The notes below the pieces were generated by a model. It was not told where the DNA came from. It did not search any database and saw only the letters and a program-made list of their open reading frames with translations. From NCBI GenBank assembly GCA_045640565.1, contig JAZUFG010000010.1, positions 1 through 57,346 on the forward strand: a stretch of 57,346 nucleotides of DNA. The letters are read 5' to 3'. Positions 17,604-24,858 of the stretch are shown here, in pieces. Every line of letters starts with the position of its first letter. The first letter of the stretch is position 1. Source of the DNA: RGIG3159 sp045640565 (GTDB lineage: Bacteria; Bacillota; Clostridia; Oscillospirales; Oscillospiraceae). Position numbers and translations under genes: made by a program.

Positions 17604-18056
17604 ATGGACGGTTTTTCCGAAATCCGTGAAGAAAAGAGCATACAATGCTACTATTGCGGCAGAGCTGTTCCCATCCGCTATATCACCGAGCGGATCGAAC
17701 CCAGGCTTGCCACCCGCTATCACGGAAAACGCGTGAAAATCTGCATCTACTGCGCAGAGGAGTGGGACGAAGAATTTCCGGACAGCAAACCTGCCGATGC
17801 CCCGATCCCGGCGGAGCTTCCGGAGGAAAGCGCAGATCCCGTTCCGGAGGAGCCGGTCCAAGTGCCGGAGCAGCCCCTCACCAGACGCCAGGCAGAACGC
17901 CTTTCCTGGTATCATAATGTCAGCCCTGTCCGGGGTTATGATGTCAAATCCGCTATTCTGAAGGATGATGCTTTCGGAGCCGTGGCACACGAAGCCGAAC
18001 TCAGAGGTCTTTCTTACGGCTACTACATGGTGCAGAAGGAAGCAGGCAGCAAATAA
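17604..18056 (+). CDS. Small zinc-ribbon protein of unknown function
   Basis: I do not recognise a named family. The 150 residues start with a probable four-cysteine zinc site (Cys15-x2-Cys18 and Cys47-x2-Cys50) whose two knuckles are separated by a basic segment. A Pro/Glu-rich linker follows (about residues 58-95), then a C-terminal segment rich in Tyr and Glu (R-Q-A-E-R-L-S-W-Y-H-N). There is no signal peptide or transmembrane helix, so it is probably cytoplasmic. AAAGGAGG precedes the ATG. It is monocistronic, with its own promoter and a strong terminator. A nucleic-acid or protein-binding role would fit but is only a guess. Confidence 0.75.
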   Translation: MDGFSEIREEKSIQCYYCGRAVPIRYITERIEPRLATRYHGKRVKICIYCAEEWDEEFPDSKPADAPIPAELPEESADPVPEEPVQVPEQPLTRRQAERLSWYHNVSPVRGYDVKSAILKDDAFGAVAHEAELRGLSYGYYMVQKEAGSK

Positions 18057-18068
18057 TCGACACGCTAT

Positions 18069-18107
18069 AAAAAAGCAGCAGTTCGTTCCGCGAACTGCTG
18101 CTTTTTC
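18069..18107 (+). terminator. Bidirectional terminator after the zinc-ribbon gene
   Basis: AGCAGCAGTTCG (18074-18085) pairs with CGAACTGCTGCT (18091-18102), flanked by an A-run and a T-run. It ends the zinc-ribbon gene on the plus strand and can end the convergent hydrolase gene on the minus strand. Confidence 0.85.
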
Positions 18108-18120
18108 CTGTCATATTTTA

Positions 18121-18906
18121 TTACAGCTCGAACCAAACGCCGTGGTCCGGGGGCAGGATGAATTCGGTTTCCGGACAGGCAATGGCCATTTCCCTGCGGA
18201 CCTCTTCCATCTGAGGCATGTATTCCGCATAGGGTTTTTTCAGGTCCATGTGGTGAGGCACAACGACCTTGGGGCTGAATTCGGCAACGAACTCTGCAAA
18301 AGCCTTGGGATCCTGAATCTGACGGGTAGCCTGCATAATGGCAATGTCGGGTTTGGCTTCCTTCAGGATGTTTTTCTGGGTGACGGTGAGGTCATTTCCC
18401 CAAACCAGGAGCTTCAGGCCATCGGGGAAGGTGAAAAGGAAATTACGGTATTCCGTAGTTCCCAGAATCTGCATATCACCCATGGCGCGATCCACAAAAG
18501 GCTTCCGCATCAGGGTGGAAACGAGCTCATTACGGTGCTGATTAAAGGCCACATGGCGTCCGAAAAGGGCCTTGACCTTTACCCAGTCAAAATCCAATTC
18601 CAAGTTGGCATTCATGGGGAAAACCAGCTGAGGGATCAGATTGCCCCAGTCGATCAGAGGCAGGGCGGAGAGCTCACCTGTCAGCAGGGGGCAGTCGAAT
18701 TTATCCAAAAGCTTCGGAATATCGGTGATATGGTCCCAATGGAGGTGGCTGAGGGTCATGAGATCGCAGTTTTCCACGGATTCCCAGGTACAGGCAGTAT
18801 TTTCTGCCTCGGTGATATAAGGATCGGTAACGATGGTATGCCCGTCCCGCTGAATTTCATAGGAGGCAACGGACAGCCATTTCAATTTCAAGCCATATTT
18901 ACTCAT
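18121..18906 (-). CDS. MBL-fold metallohydrolase (UlaG-like)
   Basis: A cytoplasmic hydrolase of the metallo-beta-lactamase superfamily, 261 residues. The metal-binding motif H-L-H-W-D-H occupies residues 54-59, preceded by T-D-P-Y-I-T, with further candidate ligands in G-R-H-V-A and the late P-H-H-M-D-L. The layout resembles UlaG-type or quorum-quenching-type lactonases, but the substrate cannot be inferred. ATG 18906 has AAGGGAGA 6 nt upstream. It is monocistronic: it has its own consensus promoter and lies between two hairpins, one of which separates it from the asd operon. Confidence 0.85.
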   Translation of the reverse strand: MSKYGLKLKWLSVASYEIQRDGHTIVTDPYITEAENTACTWESVENCDLMTLSHLHWDHITDIPKLLDKFDCPLLTGELSALPLIDWGNLIPQLVFPMNANLELDFDWVKVKALFGRHVAFNQHRNELVSTLMRKPFVDRAMGDMQILGTTEYRNFLFTFPDGLKLLVWGNDLTVTQKNILKEAKPDIAIMQATRQIQDPKAFAEFVAEFSPKVVVPHHMDLKKPYAEYMPQMEEVRREMAIACPETEFILPPDHGVWFEL

Positions 18907-18935
18907 AACGGTTCTCCCTTCAGAATGATAGAGTA

Positions 18936-18964
18936 ATTATAAAGCGCTTTCCGAAAAATGTAAA
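18936..18964 (-). promoter_or_regulatory. Promoter of the MBL-fold hydrolase gene
   Basis: On the minus strand TTTACA (18959-18964) and a perfect TATAAT (18936-18941) are 17 bp apart. The small palindrome AAAGCGCTTT lies in the spacer at 18941-18950 and could be an operator. Confidence 0.75.
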
Positions 18965-18966
18965 GA

Positions 18967-18992
18967 GAAAGCGCCAAGTAATTGGCGCTTTC
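18967..18992 (-). terminator. Terminator of the hom-lysC-asd operon
   Basis: GAAAGCGCCAA (18967-18977) pairs with TTGGCGCTTTC (18982-18992) around a 4-nt loop. Read on the minus strand, TCTCTTTACATTTTT follows. It lies 11 bp after the asd stop. Confidence 0.7.
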
Positions 18993-19002
18993 CCGATGAT
19001 AC

Positions 19003-20001
19003 TCAAAGCAGAAGTTCTGCAATCTGGACGGCATTGGTGGCAGCGCCCTTGCGAATCTGGTCACCGCAACACCAAATATTCAAGCCCTTTTCATCCGTCA
19101 GATCATCCCGGATCCTGCCGACAAAGACGATATCCTGATCGGAGGTATCCAAAGGCATGGGGTAAACCTTGTTGGCCAGGTCATCCACCAAACGGCAGCC
19201 GGAGGCTTTGGCAATCGCCTCTCTGGCTTCCGCAACGGAAATCTTGCGTTCCGTGCGAACACAGAGGGAAACACTGTGGCTGCGGTAGACGGGAACACGC
19301 ACGCAGGTGCAGCTGACCTTCATATCGGGCAGATGGAAAATCTTTCTGCCTTCGTTCTGGAGTTTCATTTCCTCAGAGGTATAGCCTTCAAAGGCCTCAC
19401 CGCCGATCTGCGGAATGACATTGTAGGCAATCTGATACTGGAAGACCTGAGGTTTGATCTCCTCTCCCCTGCTGAGCTGCTCCACCTGATCATGAAGCTC
19501 ATGAAGACCGCCGATGCCGGCGCCGGAGACTGCCTGATAGGAGGATGCAACGATGGAGGTAATGGGGCTCAATTCCCGAAGAGCATGAATCGCCGTCAGG
19601 GAAATAATGGTGGTGCAGTTCGGATTGGAAATAATGCCATGATGCTTCTTGACATCCTCCGGATTGATCTCCGGAACGACCAGAGGCACATCCTCACGAA
19701 GACGGAACGCAGAGGAATTATCCACGAAAACAGCTCCGCTCTTGACAATAGCGGGTGCAAACTGCTTGGCAATATCATTCTCGGCAGCACCGAGGACAAT
19801 ATCCATTCCCTCAAAAGCTTCGTCGCAGGCCAATTCCACCTTCAGCATTTGGCCCTTAAAGGGGAGCTCTTTTCCCACACTTCGCTGACTGGCCAAAAGG
19901 TGAAGCTCTTTCACAGGGAAATTCCGCTCCTCCAGGATCTTCATCATTTCGCGGCCAACTGCGCCGGTGGCACCTAAAATGGCAACCTTTACTTCTTTCA
20001 T
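19003..20001 (-). CDS. asd: Aspartate-semialdehyde dehydrogenase
   Basis: NADPH-dependent reduction of aspartyl phosphate to aspartate semialdehyde, the common precursor of lysine, methionine and threonine. The 332 residues start with the Rossmann motif G-A-T-G-A-V-G. The nucleophile is Cys129 in S-N-P-N-C-T-T, and the substrate-binding segment G-A-G-I-G-G-L-H-E-L follows. AAGGAG precedes the ATG. It is the last gene of hom-lysC-asd, 15 bp after lysC, with a terminator directly behind it. Confidence 0.97.
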   Translation of the reverse strand: MKEVKVAILGATGAVGREMMKILEERNFPVKELHLLASQRSVGKELPFKGQMLKVELACDEAFEGMDIVLGAAENDIAKQFAPAIVKSGAVFVDNSSAFRLREDVPLVVPEINPEDVKKHHGIISNPNCTTIISLTAIHALRELSPITSIVASSYQAVSGAGIGGLHELHDQVEQLSRGEEIKPQVFQYQIAYNVIPQIGGEAFEGYTSEEMKLQNEGRKIFHLPDMKVSCTCVRVPVYRSHSVSLCVRTERKISVAEAREAIAKASGCRLVDDLANKVYPMPLDTSDQDIVFVGRIRDDLTDEKGLNIWCCGDQIRKGAATNAVQIAELLL

Positions 20002-20016
20002 TGCTGTTCTCCTTTC

Positions 20017-21333
20017 TTATTTCACGAAGCCCATATACAGGACCCGAATGGCGGCGGCAAAGTCTTTGTCATCCACACCCACAATAATATTCAGTTCTTC
20101 GGGGCCCTGGGTAATCATGCGAATGTTAATGCCGGCCTCGCCCAAAGCGGCGAAAATACGGCCGGAAATGCCGGGACGGAAGGCCATCTTCCGGCCAACG
20201 GCAGCCACAATGGAAATATGCTGGGTCATCTTGATCTCATCCGGCTGAATCTCATTCTGGAGTTCACCCAGGATGAGGGGAAGAGCTGAGCCTGCCTTAT
20301 CCGCGGCAACTACGACGGAATAGCTGTCAATTCCCGAGGGAACATACTCCACAACAACGCCGTAGCGGTCAAAAATCTCCAGAATCTTCCGGAGGGAGCC
20401 TGCCTCTGAGGACATGCCGGATTTATTGACCGTGACAATGGAGAAATTCTTTCTTCCCGCAATACCCGTGATAAATCTGCCGGGCTGGGAACCTTCGTCC
20501 TCGAAGCTCTCCTGAATGAGCGTGCCGGGATGGTCCGGATCGTTGGTATTCCGGATATTCAAGGGAATATCCTTCTCCCGGACCGGGGAAACGGTCCCCT
20601 CATGGAGAACCTGGGCACCGGCATAGCTGAGCTCCCGCAGTTCTGCGTAGGTAACCTGCTCAATGGGCTGGGGATTTTCCACAATTCTGGGGTCTGCCAT
20701 GAGAATGCCGGAAACATCCGTCCAGTTCTCATAGACATCCGCATCCAAAGCCGCAGCAGCCAGAGCGCCGGAAATATCGCTGCCGCCCCGGGTAAAGGTA
20801 CGGATGGAGCCGTCCGGCATGGCACCGTAGAAGCCGGGAATGACCACGCAGCGTTCTTCGGCCAGTTTTTTCAAGGTCTCATAACTCTCCTCTTTATTGA
20901 CGGAGCCATCCAGCTTGAATTTCAGCCAGTCCGCTGCATCCAAAAAGTCAAAACCAAGATATGCCGCCATGAGCTTTGCGGAAAAATATTCGCCCCGGGA
21001 GGCAACTTCATCCTTGGAAAGGCCGGAATCCAAGCGGGCGCGAAGCTCAGCGAATTCCTCTTCCAAAGGCAGGTCCAGGCCCAAATCATCACGGATCTCC
21101 AAATAGCGGTTCCGGATCATCTCAAAAACCGTATCGCAGGAGACACCGTACTTCACATGCGCGTGGCAAAGATACAGAAGATCCGTGATCTTATGGTCCT
21201 CTTTATTCCGTTTGCCCGGTGCGGAAACGATCACGACCCGGCGGGAGGGATCAGCCCGCACAATGTCCCGTACTTTGGAGAACTGGCCCGCATCCGCCAT
21301 GGAAGAGCCACCGAATTTCAAAACTTTCAGCAT
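20017..21333 (-). CDS. lysC: Aspartate kinase (monofunctional, two ACT domains)
   Basis: Phosphorylates aspartate, the first step of the aspartate family. K-F-G-G-S-S at residues 6-11 and F-T-R-G-G-S-D are the amino-acid kinase motifs, and the last about 150 residues carry two ACT domains that normally bind end-product amino acids (V-N-K-S-G-M-S-S-E-A-G, and V-G-R-K-M-A-F-R-P-G in the second). The length of 438 and the extra K-I-T-D-L-L-Y-L-C-H segment place it near the YclM/aspartokinase III-like clostridial type. It sits between hom and asd in one operon. Because hom here has no ACT domain, this enzyme is the likely feedback point of the pathway. AGAGGT precedes the ATG. Confidence 0.95.
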   Translation of the reverse strand: MLKVLKFGGSSMADAGQFSKVRDIVRADPSRRVVIVSAPGKRNKEDHKITDLLYLCHAHVKYGVSCDTVFEMIRNRYLEIRDDLGLDLPLEEEFAELRARLDSGLSKDEVASRGEYFSAKLMAAYLGFDFLDAADWLKFKLDGSVNKEESYETLKKLAEERCVVIPGFYGAMPDGSIRTFTRGGSDISGALAAAALDADVYENWTDVSGILMADPRIVENPQPIEQVTYAELRELSYAGAQVLHEGTVSPVREKDIPLNIRNTNDPDHPGTLIQESFEDEGSQPGRFITGIAGRKNFSIVTVNKSGMSSEAGSLRKILEIFDRYGVVVEYVPSGIDSYSVVVAADKAGSALPLILGELQNEIQPDEIKMTQHISIVAAVGRKMAFRPGISGRIFAALGEAGINIRMITQGPEELNIIVGVDDKDFAAAIRVLYMGFVK

Positions 21334-21351
21334 ATCAGCTACCTCTCAAAA

Positions 21352-22479
21352 TCAAAGATATACGGCAAGCTTTGCCACGAAATCTTCCCCGCTTAAAAGA
21401 GGAAGAATTTCGGAAAGTGCCATGGGTTTCGTAAGAATGCCGGGACCGAAATCGGAATCCTTGACGGCATCAAATTTCTTCGGATCAGCGGTCCGAACAT
21501 AGAAGATCTCATTTGTGGAGGAGGAATCCGGCTGCGCAGGCTTGAAATCGCTGCGATAGAAGCCACGGAAACCTGCCTCAATATCCATGCAGTCCCGGAG
21601 GACATTGGCGGCCGTGGGCAAGCTGCCCGCCCCCTGACCGTAGAACGCCCGATTGCCGATCCTTGCTGCCGCAAAGGAAAAACGGTTGAAGCAGCCGCCT
21701 ACCGCAGCCTCGGGATCCGTCTCCTCAAAGACAGTGGGAATGACCGAAGCTGCGATCCCCCGGGCAGTCTTTTCTGCGCTTCCGATGATCCGCAGGACCA
21801 TGCCCTTTTCCTTGAAGGCCGCAATATCTTCGGCAGAAACATGCCGAATGCCCAACATGGGAATATCTTCTTCCTTCATGGAAACGCCAAAGGCAATGTT
21901 GGCGGAAAGCAGGAGCTTTCTGCGGATATCCCATCCATCGATGTCTGCTGTGGGGTCGGCCTCAGCAAAGCCCAGCTTTTGGGCCTCCTTCAGGACCTCA
22001 CCGAAATCGGCTCCCTCCTTGGTCATCCGGTCCAAAATATAATTGGTGGTGCCGTTCATGATACCGGAAAGATTCAGAATCTCGTCAACTTCCGCCGCCC
22101 GGGCAAGTTCGTAGAGCCAGGGGATCCCGCCGCCGGCAGCAGCCGTACAGCGAAGACCTAAGCCCTTTTGGATCGCCAGAGGCACCAGGGTATCAAATCC
22201 GGCAGCTATCATCTGCTTATTGGCTGTGACAAAATGCTTGCCCGCTTTCAAAGCAGCCTCGGCAAAATCAAAGGCAGGCTTGAAACCGCCCATCGTTTCC
22301 ACCACGATGTCGATCTCCGGATCATTCACAATTTCCGAATAATCCTTTGTGACGGGAATGGAAAGCTCCGGGAATTCCCGCAAATCCAGGATTTTCTTTA
22401 CCGTTAAATCCTTTCTCCCCTCGCAAAGTTTTACAAGTCCGCCGCCTACAACACCGCAGCCCAAAACAGCAATATTCAT
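21352..22479 (-). CDS. hom: Homoserine dehydrogenase, short form without ACT domain
   Basis: Reduces aspartate semialdehyde to homoserine. The 375 residues begin with the NAD(P)-binding motif G-C-G-V-V-G-G-G, and the catalytic signature G-I-M-N-G-T-T-N-Y-I-L is present. The protein ends shortly after the catalytic domain, so the C-terminal ACT domain found in the roughly 430-residue enzymes is absent. The frame extends 34 codons upstream, but ATG 22479 has AAAGGAG at good spacing and the longer form would begin inside the promoter. It is the first gene of hom-lysC-asd. Confidence 0.95.
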   Translation of the reverse strand: MNIAVLGCGVVGGGLVKLCEGRKDLTVKKILDLREFPELSIPVTKDYSEIVNDPEIDIVVETMGGFKPAFDFAEAALKAGKHFVTANKQMIAAGFDTLVPLAIQKGLGLRCTAAAGGGIPWLYELARAAEVDEILNLSGIMNGTTNYILDRMTKEGADFGEVLKEAQKLGFAEADPTADIDGWDIRRKLLLSANIAFGVSMKEEDIPMLGIRHVSAEDIAAFKEKGMVLRIIGSAEKTARGIAASVIPTVFEETDPEAAVGGCFNRFSFAAARIGNRAFYGQGAGSLPTAANVLRDCMDIEAGFRGFYRSDFKPAQPDSSSTNEIFYVRTADPKKFDAVKDSDFGPGILTKPMALSEILPLLSGEDFVAKLAVYL

Positions 22480-22497
22480 TCTTTTTCGCTCCTTTGT

Positions 22498-22551
22498 GGA
22501 CATTTCACAAAATTGTCCGTGTATTGTGGACATTTGCTTTTCGATTGGACA
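22498..22551 (-). promoter_or_regulatory. Candidate operator cluster upstream of hom
   Basis: The pentamer GGACA occurs at 22498-22502, 22528-22532 and 22547-22551, and its complement TGTCC at 22514-22518. Two copies sit in the longer direct repeat TTGTGGACATT exactly 30 bp apart, and TTGTCC with GGACA makes an inverted pair. All lie between the promoter -10 and the ribosome binding site. A repressor or RNA-level control of threonine/lysine synthesis would fit; the regulator is unknown. Confidence 0.4.
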
Positions 22552-22552
22552 C

Positions 22553-22581
22553 ATAATAGCACAGTTGCATAAAGAATGCAA
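22553..22581 (-). promoter_or_regulatory. Promoter of the hom-lysC-asd operon
   Basis: On the minus strand TTGCAT (22576-22581) and TATTAT (22553-22558) are 17 bp apart. The predicted leader is about 65 nt and holds the repeated GGACA elements. Confidence 0.6.
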
Positions 22582-22622
22582 GGTTTCTTTTCAAATACCC
22601 GGGAAAAAAGCGAAAAGAAACC
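22582..22622. repeat. 11-bp perfect inverted repeat next to the hom promoter
   Basis: GGTTTCTTTTC (22582-22592) and GAAAAGAAACC (22612-22622) are exact complements separated by 19 bp that include CCCGGG. It abuts the -35 of the hom promoter and precedes the truncated gene at 22686. It could be a regulator site or the trace of an insertion. Confidence 0.5.
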
Positions 22623-22685
22623 TTCGGGATAGCCAGATAAGGAGAGAGGCACAGTCGGAATCCACGTTTTGGAGCGAAGGCGTAT

Positions 22686-23156
22686 ATGGATACGCTGAGT
22701 GACAAAACGCGGATAGGCAAAAAATATGAAAATACTCTTGGCGAATTTAATTCTGATAATATTCAACAATTCCAAGAACTGATAAGTCTATGTAAAAACT
22801 ATGGGTGTGAAATAATCGTCGTATCTACCCCCATATCGGACAGGATGCTTTGGAAGTCAAAGGATTTAGATATTTTCAAAAATAAAATTGATGAAATATG
22901 CGACAATGCGAATGTCCCTTTCTATGATTTTGACCTATTAAAAGTTAGGGGCCAAATCATAAATGACCAGAACTCTTTCAAAGACGACGCTCACATGAGC
23001 ACTGAAGGAGCTTCCGCATTTTCGCAAGCTTTTTGTGATTGCATGAAAAAAATAAATGCTGGTCTGCCCGCCTCAGAATTTTTCTATTCAAGCTATGAAG
23101 AAGCAAAGTCTGTTTCTCCATATATGGAATACTATAAAGCCCACTTTAATGATTGA
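22686..23156 (+). pseudogene. C-terminal fragment of an SGNH/GDSL-like hydrolase
   Basis: This 156-codon frame looks like the last part of a larger SGNH-fold protein of the kind found in exopolysaccharide loci: a helix N-I-Q-Q-F-Q-E-L-I-S-L-C-K, the strand I-I-V-V-S-T-P-I-S, then D-D-A-H-M-S-T-E-G-A, which resembles the catalytic Asp-x-x-His block near the end of such proteins. The N-terminal Gly-Asp-Ser part is missing. The same frame stays open upstream only to a stop at 22638-22640, so the 5' part has been lost. Base composition is clearly more AT-rich than the neighbours, and it lies between the hom promoter and the ThrE gene, which suggests a transferred and decayed gene. A strong hairpin follows. 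Expression as a short protein from 22686 cannot be excluded. Confidence 0.5.
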
Positions 23157-23190
23157 CTCGTAACTGTGACCCAGATAGATTTCATATTCT

Positions 23191-23227
23191 CCCGCTCACC
23201 TGCTAAAACGGTGAGCGGGACTGTTTT
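23191..23227 (+). terminator. Terminator after the SGNH-like fragment
   Basis: CCCGCTCACC (23191-23200) pairs with GGTGAGCGGG (23210-23219) around a 9-nt loop, followed by ACTGTTTTAC. Confidence 0.75.
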
Positions 23228-23281
23228 ACAACGGACAATTATTTTCAAAGATACTATGAAAACTATTATGGGATGGATGGC

Positions 23282-23309
23282 TTGAAAAAGCAGACTTTTG
23301 TGCTAGAAT
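23282..23309 (+). promoter_or_regulatory. Promoter of the threonine/serine exporter gene
   Basis: TTGAAA (23282-23287) and TAGAAT (23304-23309) are 16 bp apart, with TG in the extended -10 position region, 33 bp before the ATG at 23343. Confidence 0.6.
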
Positions 23310-23342
23310 AGCGGGAAAAACTAGGAAAGTCGGAAAAGGGAA

Positions 23343-24602
23343 ATGGAAGAAAAGCGAAAATTGATTGCCAATGAGAAGGATGCGGATATTTTCATCCGCC
23401 AGCTCTTGAATATCGGAGAAGCGATGTACTGCTCCGGAGGGGAAATTTCCCGAATTGAGGAAACTCTGCGCCTTTTGGGCAAAGCCTACGGAGCCCAGCA
23501 TGTGAGCGTCTATGCCATTACCTCCAGTATCGTCATCACCGCTGAATTTCCCAATGATTCCTCGGTGACGCAAAACCGAAGAATTACCAACCGAAGCTCC
23601 ATTGACTGCCTGAAAATGGAAAAACTGAATCAGCTCTGCCGGGACTGCGAAACGCATCCGGTTCCGGTGGAAGAGCTTCGGGAAAGAGTCCTTTCCATCA
23701 TTCGGGAAAGACCGGAGGAAAAGCTGGTTTGCCTGGGGCAGATTCTGGTGGCCATAACCTTCACCTTCTTCTTTGGCGGAAATCTGCCGGATGCTCTTGT
23801 TGCGGCAGCGGCAGCCACGATTATCATTCTGCTTCAGCAATTTGTCCGCCGTTTCTTTTATGCCGAATTCTTTTTCAATATTGTGGTTTCCTTTGCAACG
23901 GGAGCCTTTGTCAATCTGTTCAGCCTTATCATCCCCGGAATTCATGTCAACCAGATCTTGATTGGAGACATCATGGTGCTGATTCCCGGAATCGCCATCA
24001 CGAACTCCATCCGCTATATTATCAGCGGGGATATCGTCTCCAGCCTGGAAAAGCTGATCGACAGTCTGATCCAAACCTTTGGCATTGCCAGCGGATTCAT
24101 CCTTTCTCTCCTTTTGATCCGGACCGACTTGACGGACGCACCTGCCCTCTATGAGCCCCTGCGATCCTTTGTGCAGATCCTCTCTGCAGGCCTGGGAACG
24201 CTGGCCTTTTGCATGACCTTCAATATGCGGAAGAAGAACATCACCTTCCCGGCCATCGGCGGTGTGATCTGCTGGTCCGGCTATCTCTTCTTTCAGAACA
24301 TCGGCTATGGCGTTTTCCTATCCACACTGATGGCAGCAATCCTTGTGGGCATATACGGGCAGATGATTGCCCGGCTGATCAAGGTCCCCACGACAGTCCT
24401 CTTCATTCCCGCCTGTGTTCCCATGATTCCCGGCGGAAATCTCTATTACATGGCCCGGGCTATGATTTCCTCCGATTGGGACCGCTTCATGGAAAACTTC
24501 CGCCTTCTGGCCCTCTTTGCCATCGGAATTGCCCTGGGGTTGGCGATCGTGAACGAAGTGGACAAGATCCTGCACCGAATCCAGCAAAACAGCAAAGGCT
24601 GA
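23343..24602 (+). CDS. Threonine/serine exporter family protein (fused ThrE)
   Basis: A membrane exporter of the ThrE family with both halves in one chain (419 residues). The N-terminal about 120 cytoplasmic residues have the family pattern G-E-A-M-Y-C-S-G-G-E-I-S-R-I-E-E. Some ten hydrophobic helices follow in two sets, with G-D-I-M-V-L-I-P-G at the first repeat and the late I-P-A-C-V-P-M-I-P-G-G, a conserved feature of the second domain. Many Bacillota carry the two halves as separate genes. The location beside hom-lysC-asd and a homoserine-kinase candidate supports threonine as substrate. AAAAGGGA precedes the ATG. Confidence 0.88.
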   Translation: MEEKRKLIANEKDADIFIRQLLNIGEAMYCSGGEISRIEETLRLLGKAYGAQHVSVYAITSSIVITAEFPNDSSVTQNRRITNRSSIDCLKMEKLNQLCRDCETHPVPVEELRERVLSIIRERPEEKLVCLGQILVAITFTFFFGGNLPDALVAAAAATIIILLQQFVRRFFYAEFFFNIVVSFATGAFVNLFSLIIPGIHVNQILIGDIMVLIPGIAITNSIRYIISGDIVSSLEKLIDSLIQTFGIASGFILSLLLIRTDLTDAPALYEPLRSFVQILSAGLGTLAFCMTFNMRKKNITFPAIGGVICWSGYLFFQNIGYGVFLSTLMAAILVGIYGQMIARLIKVPTTVLFIPACVPMIPGGNLYYMARAMISSDWDRFMENFRLLALFAIGIALGLAIVNEVDKILHRIQQNSKG

Positions 24603-24681
24603 AAATGAGAAAGCAGATTTTGAACGGAACAGCCATATAAGGATTATTTCTTGCCGGAACGGCAAAAAACGAATAAGTATA

Positions 24682-24721
24682 CCCGGGATAGAATCAAAGT
24701 GTTCTATCCCGGGCTTGCTTG
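24682..24721 (+). terminator. Hairpin after the exporter gene
   Basis: CCCGGGATAGAA (24682-24693) pairs perfectly with TTCTATCCCGGG (24702-24713). The T-tract is weak (CTTGCTTG), so termination is probable rather than certain. It may serve both the exporter and the convergent gene ending at 24859. Confidence 0.6.
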
Positions 24722-24754
24722 TATAAAGAAAAAATAAATACGCAAATATTTTCC

Positions 24755-24777
24755 GGGCCCACACAGTGTGCCCCTAC
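24755..24777. repeat. Imperfect palindrome ending in GCCCCTAC
   Basis: GGGCCCACA-CAG-TGTGCCCC forms an imperfect hairpin with a bulge and is followed by TAC. The same design (GGG-rich arm, three- or four-base loop, CCCC(T)A flank) occurs at 55197-55215 and 55380-55401, which suggests a dispersed palindromic element. From 24780 to 24858 I see only non-coding sequence. Confidence 0.4.
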
Positions 24778-24858
24778 TCCAAGCTGTCCAAGCGACCGGC
24801 ACTGCCTGCGCCTCTCTCCTAATCCGGCTGTCCCTAACTGCTTGCTCTTTTCTTATTC

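Noticed and set aside
22480..22581. Extended N-terminus of homoserine dehydrogenase
   Set aside because: The extra codons lie over the promoter and operator repeats, whereas the ATG at 22479 has a proper AAAGGAG site and begins the Rossmann motif.
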